From the NCBI GenBank assembly GCA_964023275.1, contig OZ029921.1:1811001-1875000 (forward strand): a DNA stretch of 64,000 bases, read 5' to 3'. The DNA is from Norana najaformis. Taxonomy: Eukaryota; Annelida; Clitellata; Crassiclitellata; Hormogastridae. How positions within the stretch are numbered: the stretch's first letter is position 1; each line of letters begins with the position of its first letter. A program made the position numbers and the translations under genes. This document shows positions 46,876 through 58,130 of this stretch, in pieces. Under the pieces are notes generated by a model. The model was not told where the DNA came from and did no database searches. It saw only the letters and a list, made by a program, of their open reading frames with translations.

Positions 46876-49194
46876 ATTTATTTTATTTAATATAGTATAG
46901 TATGAAGAAGGCAACCGTCTCGAAATCAAATGGTTGTGAATTCCACTCATTCTTGACAGTACTTATTGCTGAGCTCTTGCTAAAACATATTAAGTCTATA
47001 CGTTGAGTATCAATGTCAGTTTTAACCTATACCTGAATGTTAGTTATCATTCCAGACATTCATATTTGTGGAGAGTAGTAGTTTCAGTATTTAACATCTT
47101 AGATCCTACGTTAACTCCTTCATTTTTTGACCTAATTATTTATACGACTAATAAGTGTGTCACGAGATCTATTTTTAGATCTCGGATAAAAGGAAAAATG
47201 GTTCACGAGATTTCTCGAGATCTGCCGTAAAATACACGTGAACTTAGGCAAACATTTCAATTTTTATCAGATTCTGTTGACAAAACGAGTATCTGGCTGT
47301 AGTGAATGTTTTCTTTGTGAATCATCGCTCATCCTTGGCTACAAACATAAACACATATGTAGCCAGTATGCGTGGCATTTTCAATATTTTCTGTTGCGGC
47401 AGTGGTTACTGTTTTTGTGGAAGATTCCGATACGATGAGCGCTCATTATAACAAAGTTGAAAATTGAAATGCTGCTTTACTCGAGATTCTGTTTAATCGA
47501 GTCTCCTCTCATCGTCAAGTTTTATGCCAATTTAGCAAATGGACATGAGGCTCTACGACAGCCTAATTTTGCTGAATAAATGGTTGACAACAGTCGAGGG
47601 TGTAGGATTGTGTGCCTATCCATCGAAAAGAGTTTGCCCAAGAGTTCAAGCATAATACGCAGCCACAATATTCCATCCAGTTGAAGAAGTGTAGATCTAG
47701 TATGCTGGTACACAACTTTCTTCACCCGACGACATTTTGTGAACCCCTTCAGTTTCTCAAGCCCGCAACATTACACTTTGACCTGTTGTGAAACTTAAAA
47801 TTGTTGAGCAATATTGGTTGTTGCCCTGATCTCGAAACCTGGCGGCCTTACCCCTTGACCTCTTATAAACCCTGCGGCCTTCATCCTCTGACCTCAGACG
47901 AACGATGTGGCGGCCTTATCCTGTTACTGCGCATGTCTTGATTGTTTTCAGTTCTTGTTTGCGATTAGGCGCGTTTTTTTCTCATACGGGTTTCCCGAAT
48001 GGCTGCGTTTTGTAGTTTCATTTGTTGTCAAAAGGTCATTACTTCTTCGTTGATCACTGTAAAGTAAAGGTGGATCACTGTAAAGTAAAGGTGAGCTCGA
48101 GAAGGTGGAATTATTATCGTCCGCTTCCATAGTCAATCGCAGAAGGCATTATATTGCGCTATCTCTACGTTGAATGGCTGTAATGTCTTACATTGTTGCA
48201 AGTAATGTCTTCAAACTGCAAACACTTGTACGACATAAATTATCTGGTAATAAAGCAGTCACTGTGGCCTACTACTTGACACTTATGATTGCCATCAAGG
48301 CAGTTGTGATCATTTGGTTACTGAAAACAATGGACGTTTACCATTAGTTGCAGTGGCCCTGGATTTCACTTGATTTTAGTGGAACACTGGAGACATCTAC
48401 CACTGGATTGAATCACTGGAATGTTGTACAAGTTATTCAGTTCCAGTTGCAAATTTTTGCAAAGTTTACTTATTTATTTACATTGACCTACAAGCACATG
48501 TCAACAACTGTTGCTAGTGCTGCCCATTGTAACTCTAATAGTAGGCCACAATGGCTGCTCTTCATAAACAGACAATAAAATTGATTGTCTTGTCTTAAGA
48601 TGTAGTCTCTGCTGTTTTGAGACATTACTGTCGCGAGTGTAACTGCGTAATCTGTTACGCTAATTTAGTACTGTATTACGCATGTGATGAATTTCATCAC
48701 GACCACACAGACACTAGCGTATCAGAGTCCAATTCTATTTGCATTGTCGTATTGTAATATTATTTTGACGCTGTTCATGTTTTTTGCTGACGTTGATTTA
48801 TTAATTGATGTACTTAATTACGATGCGAGTCTTTGAAACTGTCTTTATTGCCGCTACAATTTGGAAAAAGTGACACTCTAGCTTTGAGCGAAATGTACAA
48901 GAACAGTGGTCCATGCGCTCATAAACACAACTTGTCTGGAGATGAATCCTGGCTAGAGACATGCCTGCTAGTGTTGGCTACTTCGGTTGAAGCCGCTTCC
49001 GTTGAAGAGGATGCCGCCTCGGATACTGATGATCGTGATTATATTTCAGAGATATGTATCTCGGTTTTGCGCGGTCCCTTAAGGGGGACCTAAAACGGCG
49101 TGGCCCCCATTCGAATTGGAACAAGATGTCAGCCGATAAATTCTTTGAAATATCATTAGCAGGGTCGCTGAAGAAAAACGTGTCATACACACAG

Positions 49195-49465
49195 ACAATC
49201 AATAATACATACATCCATTACACGTATACATCACTCGCATACATACATACACTTGCATACAGACAGTAATGCACTCACAAAACCTAAATGTCTGGATGTA
49301 GGTCACAATGACTGCCTTTATAATGGGACAATTTGTGTATATGAGCGTTGAAGCCACACTAACGTCTGCTTCTGGCAGACACTACCTACGTATAGTATGT
49401 AAGTAGGCTTCTGTATGTATGTATGTATTGTATGTATGTATATATGTATGTATGTATCGTGGCTT
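49195..49465. repeat. CATA/TATG microsatellites
   Basis: CATACATA runs near 49205-49260 and TATG runs at 49410-49460. Confidence 0.85.
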
Positions 49466-49744
49466 TGTAGATTGCATTTGAGAACCTCTGTGTAGATGAT
49501 CCGCTTCGAAGAGATACCTCGCTAGTCCCTTGAGCGTCCATAGAAACGTATTTCCGGGTAGGAATTATCTTAATTGCTGAAATTAACTTCCTTCCGGTCT
49601 GTGTATATGTAATTCGTCTTGAGGTTAGTGTCATGTGACTTCCGGTTTTATTGTTGCGTATGATATGCCTTCGAGATGGCGCTTCTAAGTGTTGTATTAA
49701 ATCCATCCAAAGTCAGAGTCTGTTGATCGTCGAGCAATTTAACA

Positions 49745-49832
49745 CAGTTACTACTACTACTACTATTACTGCTACTACTACTACCTACTACTACTACTAC
49801 TACCACTATTAATATTATTATTATTATGACTC

Positions 49833-49864
<32 letters not shown>

Positions 49865-50035
49865 ACTATTATTATTATTATTATTACAACTACTGCTACT
49901 ACTACTAATAGTATAAATAATAATAATAATAATACTGCTAATAATATAAATAATAATATAATTATTACTACTACAACTGATAATACAACAACTACTACTA
50001 CAACTACCACTACTACTACTAATAATAATGAAAGT
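49745..50035. repeat. ACT/ATT/GCT trinucleotide array
   Basis: Degenerate CTA, TTA and CTG trinucleotides over about 290 bases. Confidence 0.95.
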
Positions 50036-50539
50036 AATGACTATCCTGTCCTGCGCAGAGCATTTGTTTGCTAGTTTAACAAAATCTCCCTTCTGGGAAA
50101 ACCCAATTGCTCTCAGTTCTCGGTTAGCTACGGGTCATGAAAGCAGTTGCCAAAAACTGTCCAGAATTTCAGAACTGAACCCCGGCATATCTATGACAGA
50201 CGCAAAGGCATTACATACACAAAACAGTGAACAGTATAACCCTATTTTTGTTCTCATATTATTCGCCAGACAGCGCCAGCGTTCACCAGCTCTAACAGCG
50301 CAGATCTCGTACGCATTGGTCAAAGACTTATTATATATATGATAAAATTTGTTCAAAAAATAATGCATGTAGTGTGCACAGACTTTTATAGAAGTCATAT
50401 TATTCGCTAGGTTGCCACTTTAAGGCAACAGTAATCACTCGCTAGGGGTTGCAACCTTTGGTTTTTCGGTAGTTTTTCTATAGGCCTATCTCTCGTTAAC
50501 TGTCACTTCTTCAATGAATGTAAATGTTTTTATTTAGCT

Positions 50540-50740
50540 ACCGTATGGCCTTGACCCTGCTCTTTGTACAGTGAATTGATCGGGTGAGATTCTTCACCAC
50601 CGCTGCCCTTTTGAGTGGGAGCCAGGCCATTTAAGGTCCCCGTGTACGGACCATGCTAGCCCGAGATTCAAATCTCTGAAACAAGCTACGACCAGGATTC
50701 GAACCGCTGACGCTTAGAGGCGCCTTGATGTTCTCGCCTT
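50540..50740 (-). repeat. tRNA-derived SINE, family C
   Basis: Minus strand: GCGGTTCGAATCCTGGTCG (box B), AGCTTGTTTCAGAGATTTG, GTCCGTACACGGGGACCTTA, AATGGCCTGGCTCCCACTC and GAATCTCACCCGATCAATTC. Matches 56820-57015. Confidence 0.75.
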
Positions 50741-51499
50741 TCACTTAATTATCCTTCAGACCTGGATTAAGAACTTACCTCTTCCTGGATTCATTTCCTC
50801 CTTAGGCTGTCTCTGTGTCTTCTGGATTCCCCTTGGCTTTTCGACCCGGCTCACCATGGAATTTGTCTTAGACAACGATTTTGCTTAGGAGAGACCTTGA
50901 TACATTGAGCAGTATTACAGTGGCGCTATAGGAGTTCTTAGATCATCGTTCCTTCCACCCATCGCTCCCTCCCTTCCTTCTTTCCTTCCTTCCTTCCTTA
51001 TTTCCTTTCTTCATTCGTTCTTCTCTCCGTCCATCCTTCGCCGAAGGTCTCGTGTCATCGTTGACGTCATCGGTCTCTTGCCGAGCCGAACAAATTGCCG
51101 ATGATGACCGATAATTGCCGAAAAATCCGGCGATCCTACTCCACCGTCTCATCACAGGCAATTACAACCTCATCCATCCATCCATCCATTTGCATATATA
51201 TATATATATATAGATATACATATATGTATATCGCATATACGTCAATATATATATATATAATATGATATCTATGTCCATGATATATAATGTAAAATTTCGT
51301 GGATTGATATATGGCTGTTGATTGGACTATGTATCATAAATGTATTTATTACGATGAAGTTTTAACTGCCCGTTGATATGGAGAATATTTATATATTTAG
51401 ATACGTATATTTAAATACGATAAATAGGGTTATTTCGTATATATATATATGTTGTATATATTGGAATATTTAAGTTGAGATGATTGCATAGATGATTAA

Positions 51500-51695
51500 A
51501 TCCTCTGCCTTCCCCGTTTCTCTCAGCTTAAACACAACCCCCTCCTCTGCCTGGTCTTCTGGCAACCAGACTTGGTTCTTGACATGACATCTTTGGACAA
51601 TTCCGCTGACTTGACGCAGCGCTCGTGAATGAGCTGGTGCCCTGCGATTAGCTTTTAAGTATACCGCTTTAGAAATTTCGAGATTACGATTACTG
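51500..51695 (+). repeat. LINE 3' end, F2
   Basis: TCTGGCAACCAGACTTGGTT, GACATGACATCTTTGGACAA, TTGACGCAGCGCTCGTGAAT, TTAGAAATTTCGAGATTACG. Confidence 0.7.
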
Positions 51696-52319
51696 AGCCT
51701 AATGTTGCGAAGCCGAAACACTTATCTTTAACTTAACTACTCTCGTGTGCAGCATCGATTTCTGTACATTTGTATAGCGCCTTTTTAAGATCTCGTAAAA
51801 GCGCTGTGAAAATTGTAGGCGTATATATGAGACTTAAATGCAGATGCGACGTATATGATGGGATGAAAATGTAACATGAACTGAAACCTTTCAAATTACA
51901 CAAAGTTACATACAGTTACAGTATGATATATATATATATGAACATCCGCGTGTATTATATCTTACTGTAGTCTCCGCTCGCATGTATATATATATATAAT
52001 ACATATATATACACACATAATATTCGGCTCATATCTCTAGCGATATGTGCAGGCAGGTTTAGTTTCTATAGTTTTAACGGCATCTTATGGTTGCCATTGT
52101 TCTTGACAATGGCCTAACCTTAACTTAGGGCATAGAATTATAAACATCAGGATATATATATATACATGTTAGGGATTAGATATGTTATATATATATAGTG
52201 TATAAGTAGGTGAAGCGCGGAAAGGCGCGCGTGCACGTGCCGGGGCGTGCATGTGCGCATGCGCCTGCCGTATTACGCACCGGAAATAAGTGCCAGGTTC
52301 CCGTCGAGCGAAAGGAAAC

Positions 52320-52333
52320 GAGAGAGAGAGAGG

Positions 52334-52380
<47 letters not shown>

Positions 52381-52385
52381 AGTGA
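52320..52385. repeat. (GA)n microsatellite
   Basis: AGAG run with a few G insertions; GGA-rich sequence continues to about 52700. Confidence 0.9.
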
Positions 52386-52839
52386 GGATAGAGAAAGGAT
52401 GGGTGGAGAGAGCGAGACGATGAAGAAATGGTAGGGGGTTGGGTAGGTTGACCGGAAGGGTTGACGGCCGAAATCGGACGAATGTAACAGGATGATGCAT
52501 CTTTGTTTCTGGATACGGAGGCTGGCGAAACGGAAGACGGAAGAGAGAGCGGATGGAAGGAGGTAGGGAGAGACGATCGAGAAAAGAAGGGGGTATAGGT
52601 GTCTAGGATGAGGAGGACGGAGAAGGGAGGATGGATGGAGGCACGAATTGGTGGTGGTTGGGGAGGCAGGAGCAGGAGGAAAATGATGGGGAGATGACCG
52701 GAGTCTAAGGAGAAGAGGATTTCAAGGACGAGTATGTCATTCGAGAAGTTGTCTACTTCAGAGGCTTCTAAGGTTGATGCGAATACTGCTGCTGAAGATG
52801 AAGGGCATTAAACGCTGCATCTGCAGGAGTGATGACAAC

Positions 52840-53035
52840 GACGACGACGATGATGACAACGACTGAGTGAATGATGATGATGATGATGTTGGTGATGATG
52901 ATGATGAGGTGATGATGACTTTGCTGTTGTATATGAGTTTATAGTACGATTTAAATGTTCGGCTATTCAGCTTGATATTTGTTTTCTGTCTGTCTGTCTG
53001 TCTACCTGTCTGTCTGTCTGTCTCTGTTCGTTTTG
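52840..53035. repeat. GAT and CTGT microsatellites
   Basis: GATGAT run at 52845-52915 and CTGT run at 52985-53025; CTCT/CTGT-rich sequence continues to 53240. Confidence 0.85.
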
Positions 53036-53284
53036 TATATTTATACACGTCTTTATCTCTTTGTACTCGTGTCGCTGTCTGTTTCTGTTGACCTGTTCTC
53101 TGCTTGCCTATCTCTCTGTATCTCTTCCTGTCTCTCTGTCTCTATTTGTCTCGCTGTTCCTGTGTCTGCCTCTCTCTGTGTCTCTTCCTGTTTCTCCGTA
53201 TCTCTTCCTGTTTCTCTGTCTCCCTGTAGCTCTCTAACTACATATATCGGTGTCTCTTCCTTCCATTGTTTCTGCAACTGAGCG

Positions 53285-53600
53285 ACCAGTTCGGTCCATT
53301 AACCCTACATTAGAAGCCCCAAGTAGACAGTCGAGGGGACACCTACCCTACCGTCGCCCCTTCGAACTGCCCTCGTCCATTATCCCTCGCATCGAGTGTC
53401 ACTCGAGCTTCAAGTGCCACGCTCATCCTTGGTCGCGATTGCCGCAATTAGCGACCAATAGCAGACGGTCGAATGAGGCCGGGTCAGGTCGCGTGTCACC
53501 GGTCGACGCATGCGCTCTCTCTGTCGACAAAATGTTGGCTGGTGAGATCGCGCGACGATACGTTGGCAGATTGAGCGTGCAAGATCGGGACAAGTGGAAG
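53285..53600. promoter_or_regulatory. Unique GC-richer island (candidate cis-regulatory DNA)
   Basis: About 300 bases without repeats and with many CpGs, flanked by simple repeats on both sides. It includes AATTAGCGACCAATAGC (TAAT-type core and CCAAT box). Frames on both strands are open for about 140 codons but show no recognisable protein. Confidence 0.3.
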
Positions 53601-54105
53601 CGTAGGAAGGAGGAAGAGGAACGAAGAAGAGGAGAGAGGAGGAGGAATGAGGAGCGGGTGGAGGAGTTTTGAATAGAGAGGAGGAGGATTGAGAAGTGGG
53701 AGGAGTTGCCAATGGAGAGGAGGAGGTATGAGGAGTAGGAGGAGAATTTGTGAAAATAGAGGAGTATGAAGAGGAATGAGGCGATGAAAGTAGGGGTTGA
53801 GAAGAGGAAGGAGGAGGAAGAAAGAGGAAGGGGAGGAGAAGCAATGGGATGAGGAGCAGTGGAGGAGGAAAGGTATAGAGAGAAGTTTGGAGAATGGAGG
53901 AAGAGGAAGAGGAGGAGGTGGAGGATTATGGAGAGGAGGAGTCTGGAAGTGGAAAGCGGCAGAAGAAGGAGTTGTAAGGGGAAGTCGTTATAGGAAGAAG
54001 AGAAAGGAAGTGGAGAATGTGATGGACATGAGGATGATGAGGGAGTCTAGTAGCAAGAGGGAGGAGAGATGGAGGAGGAGATGGAGGAAATAGAGGAGCA
54101 GAAGG
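53595..54105. repeat. GGA-rich purine tract
   Basis: Degenerate GGAGGA/GAAGAG over 500 bases; frames are compositional. Confidence 0.9.
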
Positions 54106-54220
54106 AACGAGACGCTAGTTGCGATGTTCATATGGCTGCTTGATTTGCTCGATTAAGGCACTCAGAAACTCCAGTCGACCCATGAGATTCTTCATATTCA
54201 GGCCAATGAATCTGTCTTTT

Positions 54221-54400
54221 GCCCCGCCTTTGAATTCTGTGTAGCCAGCCCCAAACGGTCTCCTTTTCCATCATCCAGTCCTTCTAGGTTGTTCGAGGAA
54301 TCCATTCTTCTCTGTTCTGTGCCCTGCCCTTGAATTCTCTGTAGCCCAAAACAGTCTCATTTTCCACCATCCAGTCCTTCTAGGTTGTTCGAGGAATCCA
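54221..54400. repeat. 100-bp tandem duplication
   Basis: GCCCCGCCTTTGAATTCTGT to ATCCAGTCCTTCTAGGTTG and TTCGAGGAATCCA is repeated once, with an 8-10% level of change and a few deleted bases in the second copy. Confidence 0.85.
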
Positions 54401-55079
54401 ACGACGTCTGTTTACAGTTGCATTTGGCTAGGCTGCTTCAGACAACAGTAAGAATACTTGTACAACAGCACAAAGAACAACAAGAATAACAATAACAACA
54501 ACATCAGCAACTATAGAACTATCGACAGCTCTATCGATATAAGCGCTGCTGACGTTCGCAGAGACCACAAACGATATATAAAGCTGGATATAGAGTTTCA
54601 TGAAGGACCAGGTTGCACTTATCGCCTGCTACGAGGCTCATCCATCAGTCGCGTTAACCTTGTCTTTTTGAATTTTTCACAGACACAATAGAAGAGAAAT
54701 GGCATGCGCTTAGGCAGCAAATGGACATTCGCATCGTGTGGGGCAAGGTTAGGTAAAGTAAGGTGTGACGTGGCTCGAGTGCGTTGTAAGGTAAAGTGTA
54801 GTAAGGTAATGATGCGGCCCAAGATGTCCACGTAAAGCATATCGATTGCTGCTTTCTTAAGTTGACTTGACCTTACCTTAACCTGATCTAACCTGACCTG
54901 ACCCGCTCTGACCTTAATTTACCTTACCCTGTATACCTTACCTAGCCTTGACTTTCACTGCCTTTCGATCTTCACTTCACTTTACCTCACCTTACTTTAC
55001 CATAACTTAGGATAAGAAGAGCGATTCCTTTAGCTAGCCCTGAGAGGCATGGGTATGCAATGATAGCGACTTCATATTT

Positions 55080-55410
55080 CTCAGCCTCGGCATATGAGAA
55101 CAGATCGTCAGTCCTCACCCTCGCCGTCTGATCTTCCCATTGACAATGCGTAGTAATAGTTGCTGTTTGACTACACTTGGTCATAACAAAGATGATTAGC
55201 CTCACCACCCTCCTTTATTCAGGCTTGGGACTGGCACCGCCCGAACACGGAGTTATCGACAGTGTGCAATCAGTGTACTCATTTTGTGGCTGAGTCCGCT
55301 AGAGGGCACAAATGCAGCAGAAATTTTCAAACATCTTACTGCTCTGGCGGGAATTTGAACCTTCGACCTCTGGGCTGACAGTCCAACGCACTAACCATTA
55401 GACTTTACCA
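55080..55410 (-). repeat. tRNA-derived SINE, family A
   Basis: Minus strand: GTCTAATGGTTAGTGCGTTG (box A), GGTTCAAATTCCC (box B), GCCCTCTAGCGGACTCAGCC and a 3' body related to 34790-34860. Confidence 0.65.
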
Positions 55411-55545
55411 TACCTCACCTTACCATACCATACTTTACCATACGTTATTTTACCTTACCATACTTACCATACCATATCATGCCATGTCATACCATATCAT
55501 ACCATACCTTACCTCACCATACCATACCTTACCTTACCAGGCCCC
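55400..55545. repeat. (CCATA/CCTTA)n pentanucleotide repeat
   Basis: TTACCATACC units with CATGC variants; related GGTAA/CCTTA pentamers are scattered from 54740. Confidence 0.85.
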
Positions 55546-55822
55546 AATTACACATACAGGACAAGGCAAGCACGTTCAATGATCACGAATTCACTTACCT
55601 AGGTAGGTGTAATGAACCACGTGTACCCTACCCGATGCGGTTAGTCGGTTGCCCGCCAGCGTCGCGACTAAGACTAATGGCAGTCGTCTTTCTGACACCG
55701 AACGACGTAAGAACGTCGATCGATATATGGAAATCAGAAACTCGATGCTCGAGGCGTATAATCGCGCCGGTGCCGAAGGCCTACGGGCCTACACCTGACC
55801 CGGCATCGGTTATTGATGGGTC

Positions 55823-55832
55823 TGATTGACAG
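55823..55832 (+). promoter_or_regulatory. TGATTGACAG: Pbx-Prep/Meis composite site
   Basis: An exact match to the PBX-PREP/MEIS heterodimer consensus, in a non-repetitive island (55590-55920) about 1.9 kb upstream of the Dlx start. A TTATTGATGG homeobox-like site lies 14 bases before it. Binding is inferred. Confidence 0.35.
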
Positions 55833-56819
55833 GCATACAAAACGACGCCTGCTTTGAAGTCTCGGCGCCACCAGCTCAATATATCTCAGGCGATTGATAC
55901 GACGCGATTCAGGTTCGACTTCTGTTTTGTAAAGTAAGCGCGGAGGCGTCAGAAACGACCCGGAGGAGGGTAAAAGACGCAGTGACTTTAGTAGAAATGT
56001 AAGTGAGGGGAGGGTAAAACAGGGTTTTTAGTAGAAATGTAAGGGGATGAAAATCGATTTCGGGGTAGTAAAACTGTGGCAATTTTTCGAAAAGGCGAGC
56101 TGCATTTAAAGTATATACAAGGGCCAACGCGACGATGATAGAAGGTCACAGGTCATAATTAACCCGATTACGAACTTCAGATGTGAATAAAAAGTATAAA
56201 AGGCCAAAAACAAGAAAGAAAATAGAAATTTCGACGGCAGGAAATGTTCGTTAAATGTATAGTATTTTTTAAAGATCTTCAAACATTTCACGATCTCGTC
56301 GAGCCCTCTTTGAACTTTCTGATCAGCGGGTAAGAAGAATACTTCTCGGTGAGCATGCAGTTAAGGGTGAATGGCCGGGGGTAAAGTCGCGCAAGAATGA
56401 AGTAATACAGTGTGACGTATGTAATTTAATGTAAAGTATTTAATGCAGTGTAGTTTCTTGCTGTATTGCAGTGTAAATGTAAATGTAATTTTCCTAAATT
56501 TCTCAGCGTTATGGAGACCAGCTTAATCACCGGCGCTATATCAAATCAATTCCGCAAGAGTCAGGTTGTAAAGGTAAATAATTACATGTAGTGTAGGCAT
56601 AATGTATATAGATAATGTAATGCTTTACACGTGACACAACGTAATGAAACGTCATAAGGTGTCACGTAAAGCACGATGATGAAGAAGAAGCAGTTTTAAA
56701 ATTGAATCGTGGATGGATTGACTGTTTACACATATATATATATATGTATATATTTGTGTATATATATGTATATATATATATAGCCTGTTTGTTGCAAATG
56801 TAAATGTACACGTTTTTCT

Positions 56820-57015
56820 ATAGCGACCGCGTATGGCCTCGACCCTGCTCATTTTTCAATTAACTGATCGGGTGAGGTCCTTCACCACCGCTGCCCATTT
56901 GAATGGGCGCCACGCCATTTAAGGTCCCCGTGTAAGGACCGTGTCAGACCGAGATTCAAATTTCAGAAATAAGCCACGACCGGGGCGCGAACCGGCATCC
57001 TCACGCTCAGACTAT
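56820..57015 (-). repeat. tRNA-derived SINE, family C
   Basis: Minus strand: GCCGGTTCGCGCCCCGGTCG (box B), GTCCTTACACGGGGACCTTA, AATGGCGTGGCGCCCATTC. Pair of 50540-50740. Confidence 0.75.
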
Positions 57016-57019
57016 AGTA

Positions 57020-57145
57020 ATCATAATCGTAATTGTAATCTCAAAATTTCTATAGCGCACAACGGAAGCTAAGTCGCGGGAACCAGCTTATTCACAGGCG
57101 CTCAGTCAAAACAAAATCGATAGGCAAAAGGGTTCGGTAGTAGCA
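57020..57145 (-). repeat. LINE 3' end, F1
   Basis: Reversed tail (AATCGTAATTGTAATC), TCTATAGCGCACAACGGAAG, ACCAGCTTATTCACAGGCGC, AAACAAAATCGATAGGCA. A further reversed tail lies at 57240-57300. Confidence 0.7.
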
Positions 57146-57437
57146 TTTAAAATGAAGATGTATGAAGGATTGGCTGTTTACGTGCGTGACCTATAAGTTG
57201 CAGCGGTTCCGAAGCATATAAAAATATATTCCTAACAATTTTTGTAATTGTAATCGTAAATTTTTACCGCGCCTCTTCAAAAGAAGCCATCATGATGCGC
57301 TTGAATCCCGTGTTGTCTTTATATCATGTTAAAAACTTATCCATCATAAAATCACATGCTCCCCCTCTCGCCAACTGTCTGTGTGTGGTCGTTGTTAACC
57401 TGTCACGAGTTCTGATTGACGCGCAGGACTACGGCAA

Positions 57438-57530
57438 ATGGGGCGTGGCCTGCTTGTCACAGGGCTAGGCGTCGAATAAAAGGCGTGGCTACGAGCCGGA
57501 TGCGCATGGAAGAGGGGCGTGTCTGGCTGC
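57438..57530 (+). promoter_or_regulatory. Candidate Dlx core promoter
   Basis: A TATA-like ATAAAAG lies at 57476-57482, flanked by three GGCGTGGC/GGGGCGTG boxes (57441, 57482 and 57514) of the Sp/KLF type. The Dlx ATG is 250 bases downstream, which is a plausible 5' UTR length. No TSS evidence. Confidence 0.45.
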
Positions 57531-57654
57531 CATAGTGAAACCGGTGGTTCGCTAAATGTGGACTTATCCCGTGGTATTTAACAAGTAAATACAGTCAGCA
57601 TCGTTGCCCGTCATCAGCACAGAAAACGTTACCAGCGTCTCCGAGTAAATTTTC

Positions 57655-57726
57655 TCCAATTAGCCTAATCATTGTAATTTCGCCAGCTGCTGCTGATAAG
57701 AGCCTGCTGATAAAACGCAAATTAGG
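57655..57726 (+). promoter_or_regulatory. Cluster of homeodomain-type TAAT cores in Dlx 5' leader
   Basis: CAATTAG, CCTAATC, TTGTAATT and AAATTAGG occur within 72 bases just before the ATG. Homeodomain proteins, including Dlx itself, bind TAATT cores, so feedback is possible. Confidence 0.35.
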
Positions 57727-57730
57727 CGGT

Positions 57731-58130
57731 ATGTCTGGATCGTTGATGAGCATGTCGGCTGGATCCGGGGACTCTCTCGACCAGGACCTAGGCAAGTCCG
57801 CCTTCCTCGAGCTCCAGCTCCAAAACCATCACCACCACCACCTCGCCTCCTCGTCGACCGGACTCTGCAACGTCTCCACACCATCCTCCTACCAGATCCG
57901 CGCCACCCCGTCCTATCCAGGACACCACCAGCTCCACCCGTCCCACCTCTACGCCTCCCAGATGGACGTCGGATTCGGTTCGACCCAGCCGCGCGGACCA
58001 CCCTATCCGTTCCAGTCAATGACCAGCGGAGCCGTGACGCCCCAGGCGGCCGGATACAGCGCCTGCGTTCCGGCCCATCTGTTCTACCCGACGTCGAATC
58101 CGAATCCTTCACGCCACCCAACGCGCGAAC
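57731..58130 (+). CDS. Dlx: Dlx coding exon 1
   Basis: N-terminal activation region: [16 protein letters not shown], then Ser/Pro/Tyr-rich sequence to [10 protein letters not shown]. Donor GAAC/GTAAGT is phase 1. The ATG is preceded by TAGGCGGT, and no upstream in-frame ATG was found. Confidence 0.93.

Larger units (their letters stand above)
45701..57437. other. Intergenic region between the adhesion gene and Dlx
   Basis: No coding gene supported. 45700-48700 is AT-rich and mostly unique, with a diverged tRNA-SINE-like piece near 46080-46225 (minus). 51180-52200 is broken by TA repeats. GC-richer unique islands occur at 52200-52320, 53285-53600 and 55590-55920 and are candidates for Dlx regulatory DNA. 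The rest is listed repeats. Confidence 0.5.

Noticed and set aside
53250-53844. Overlapping 140-codon frames on both strands
   Set aside because: No recognisable domain; the right half is a GGA-rich tract. Kept only as a possible regulatory island.
50540-57015. tRNA genes suggested by box A/B motifs
   Set aside because: Heads are followed by long shared bodies and recur as families; they cannot fold as complete tRNAs, so they are SINEs.
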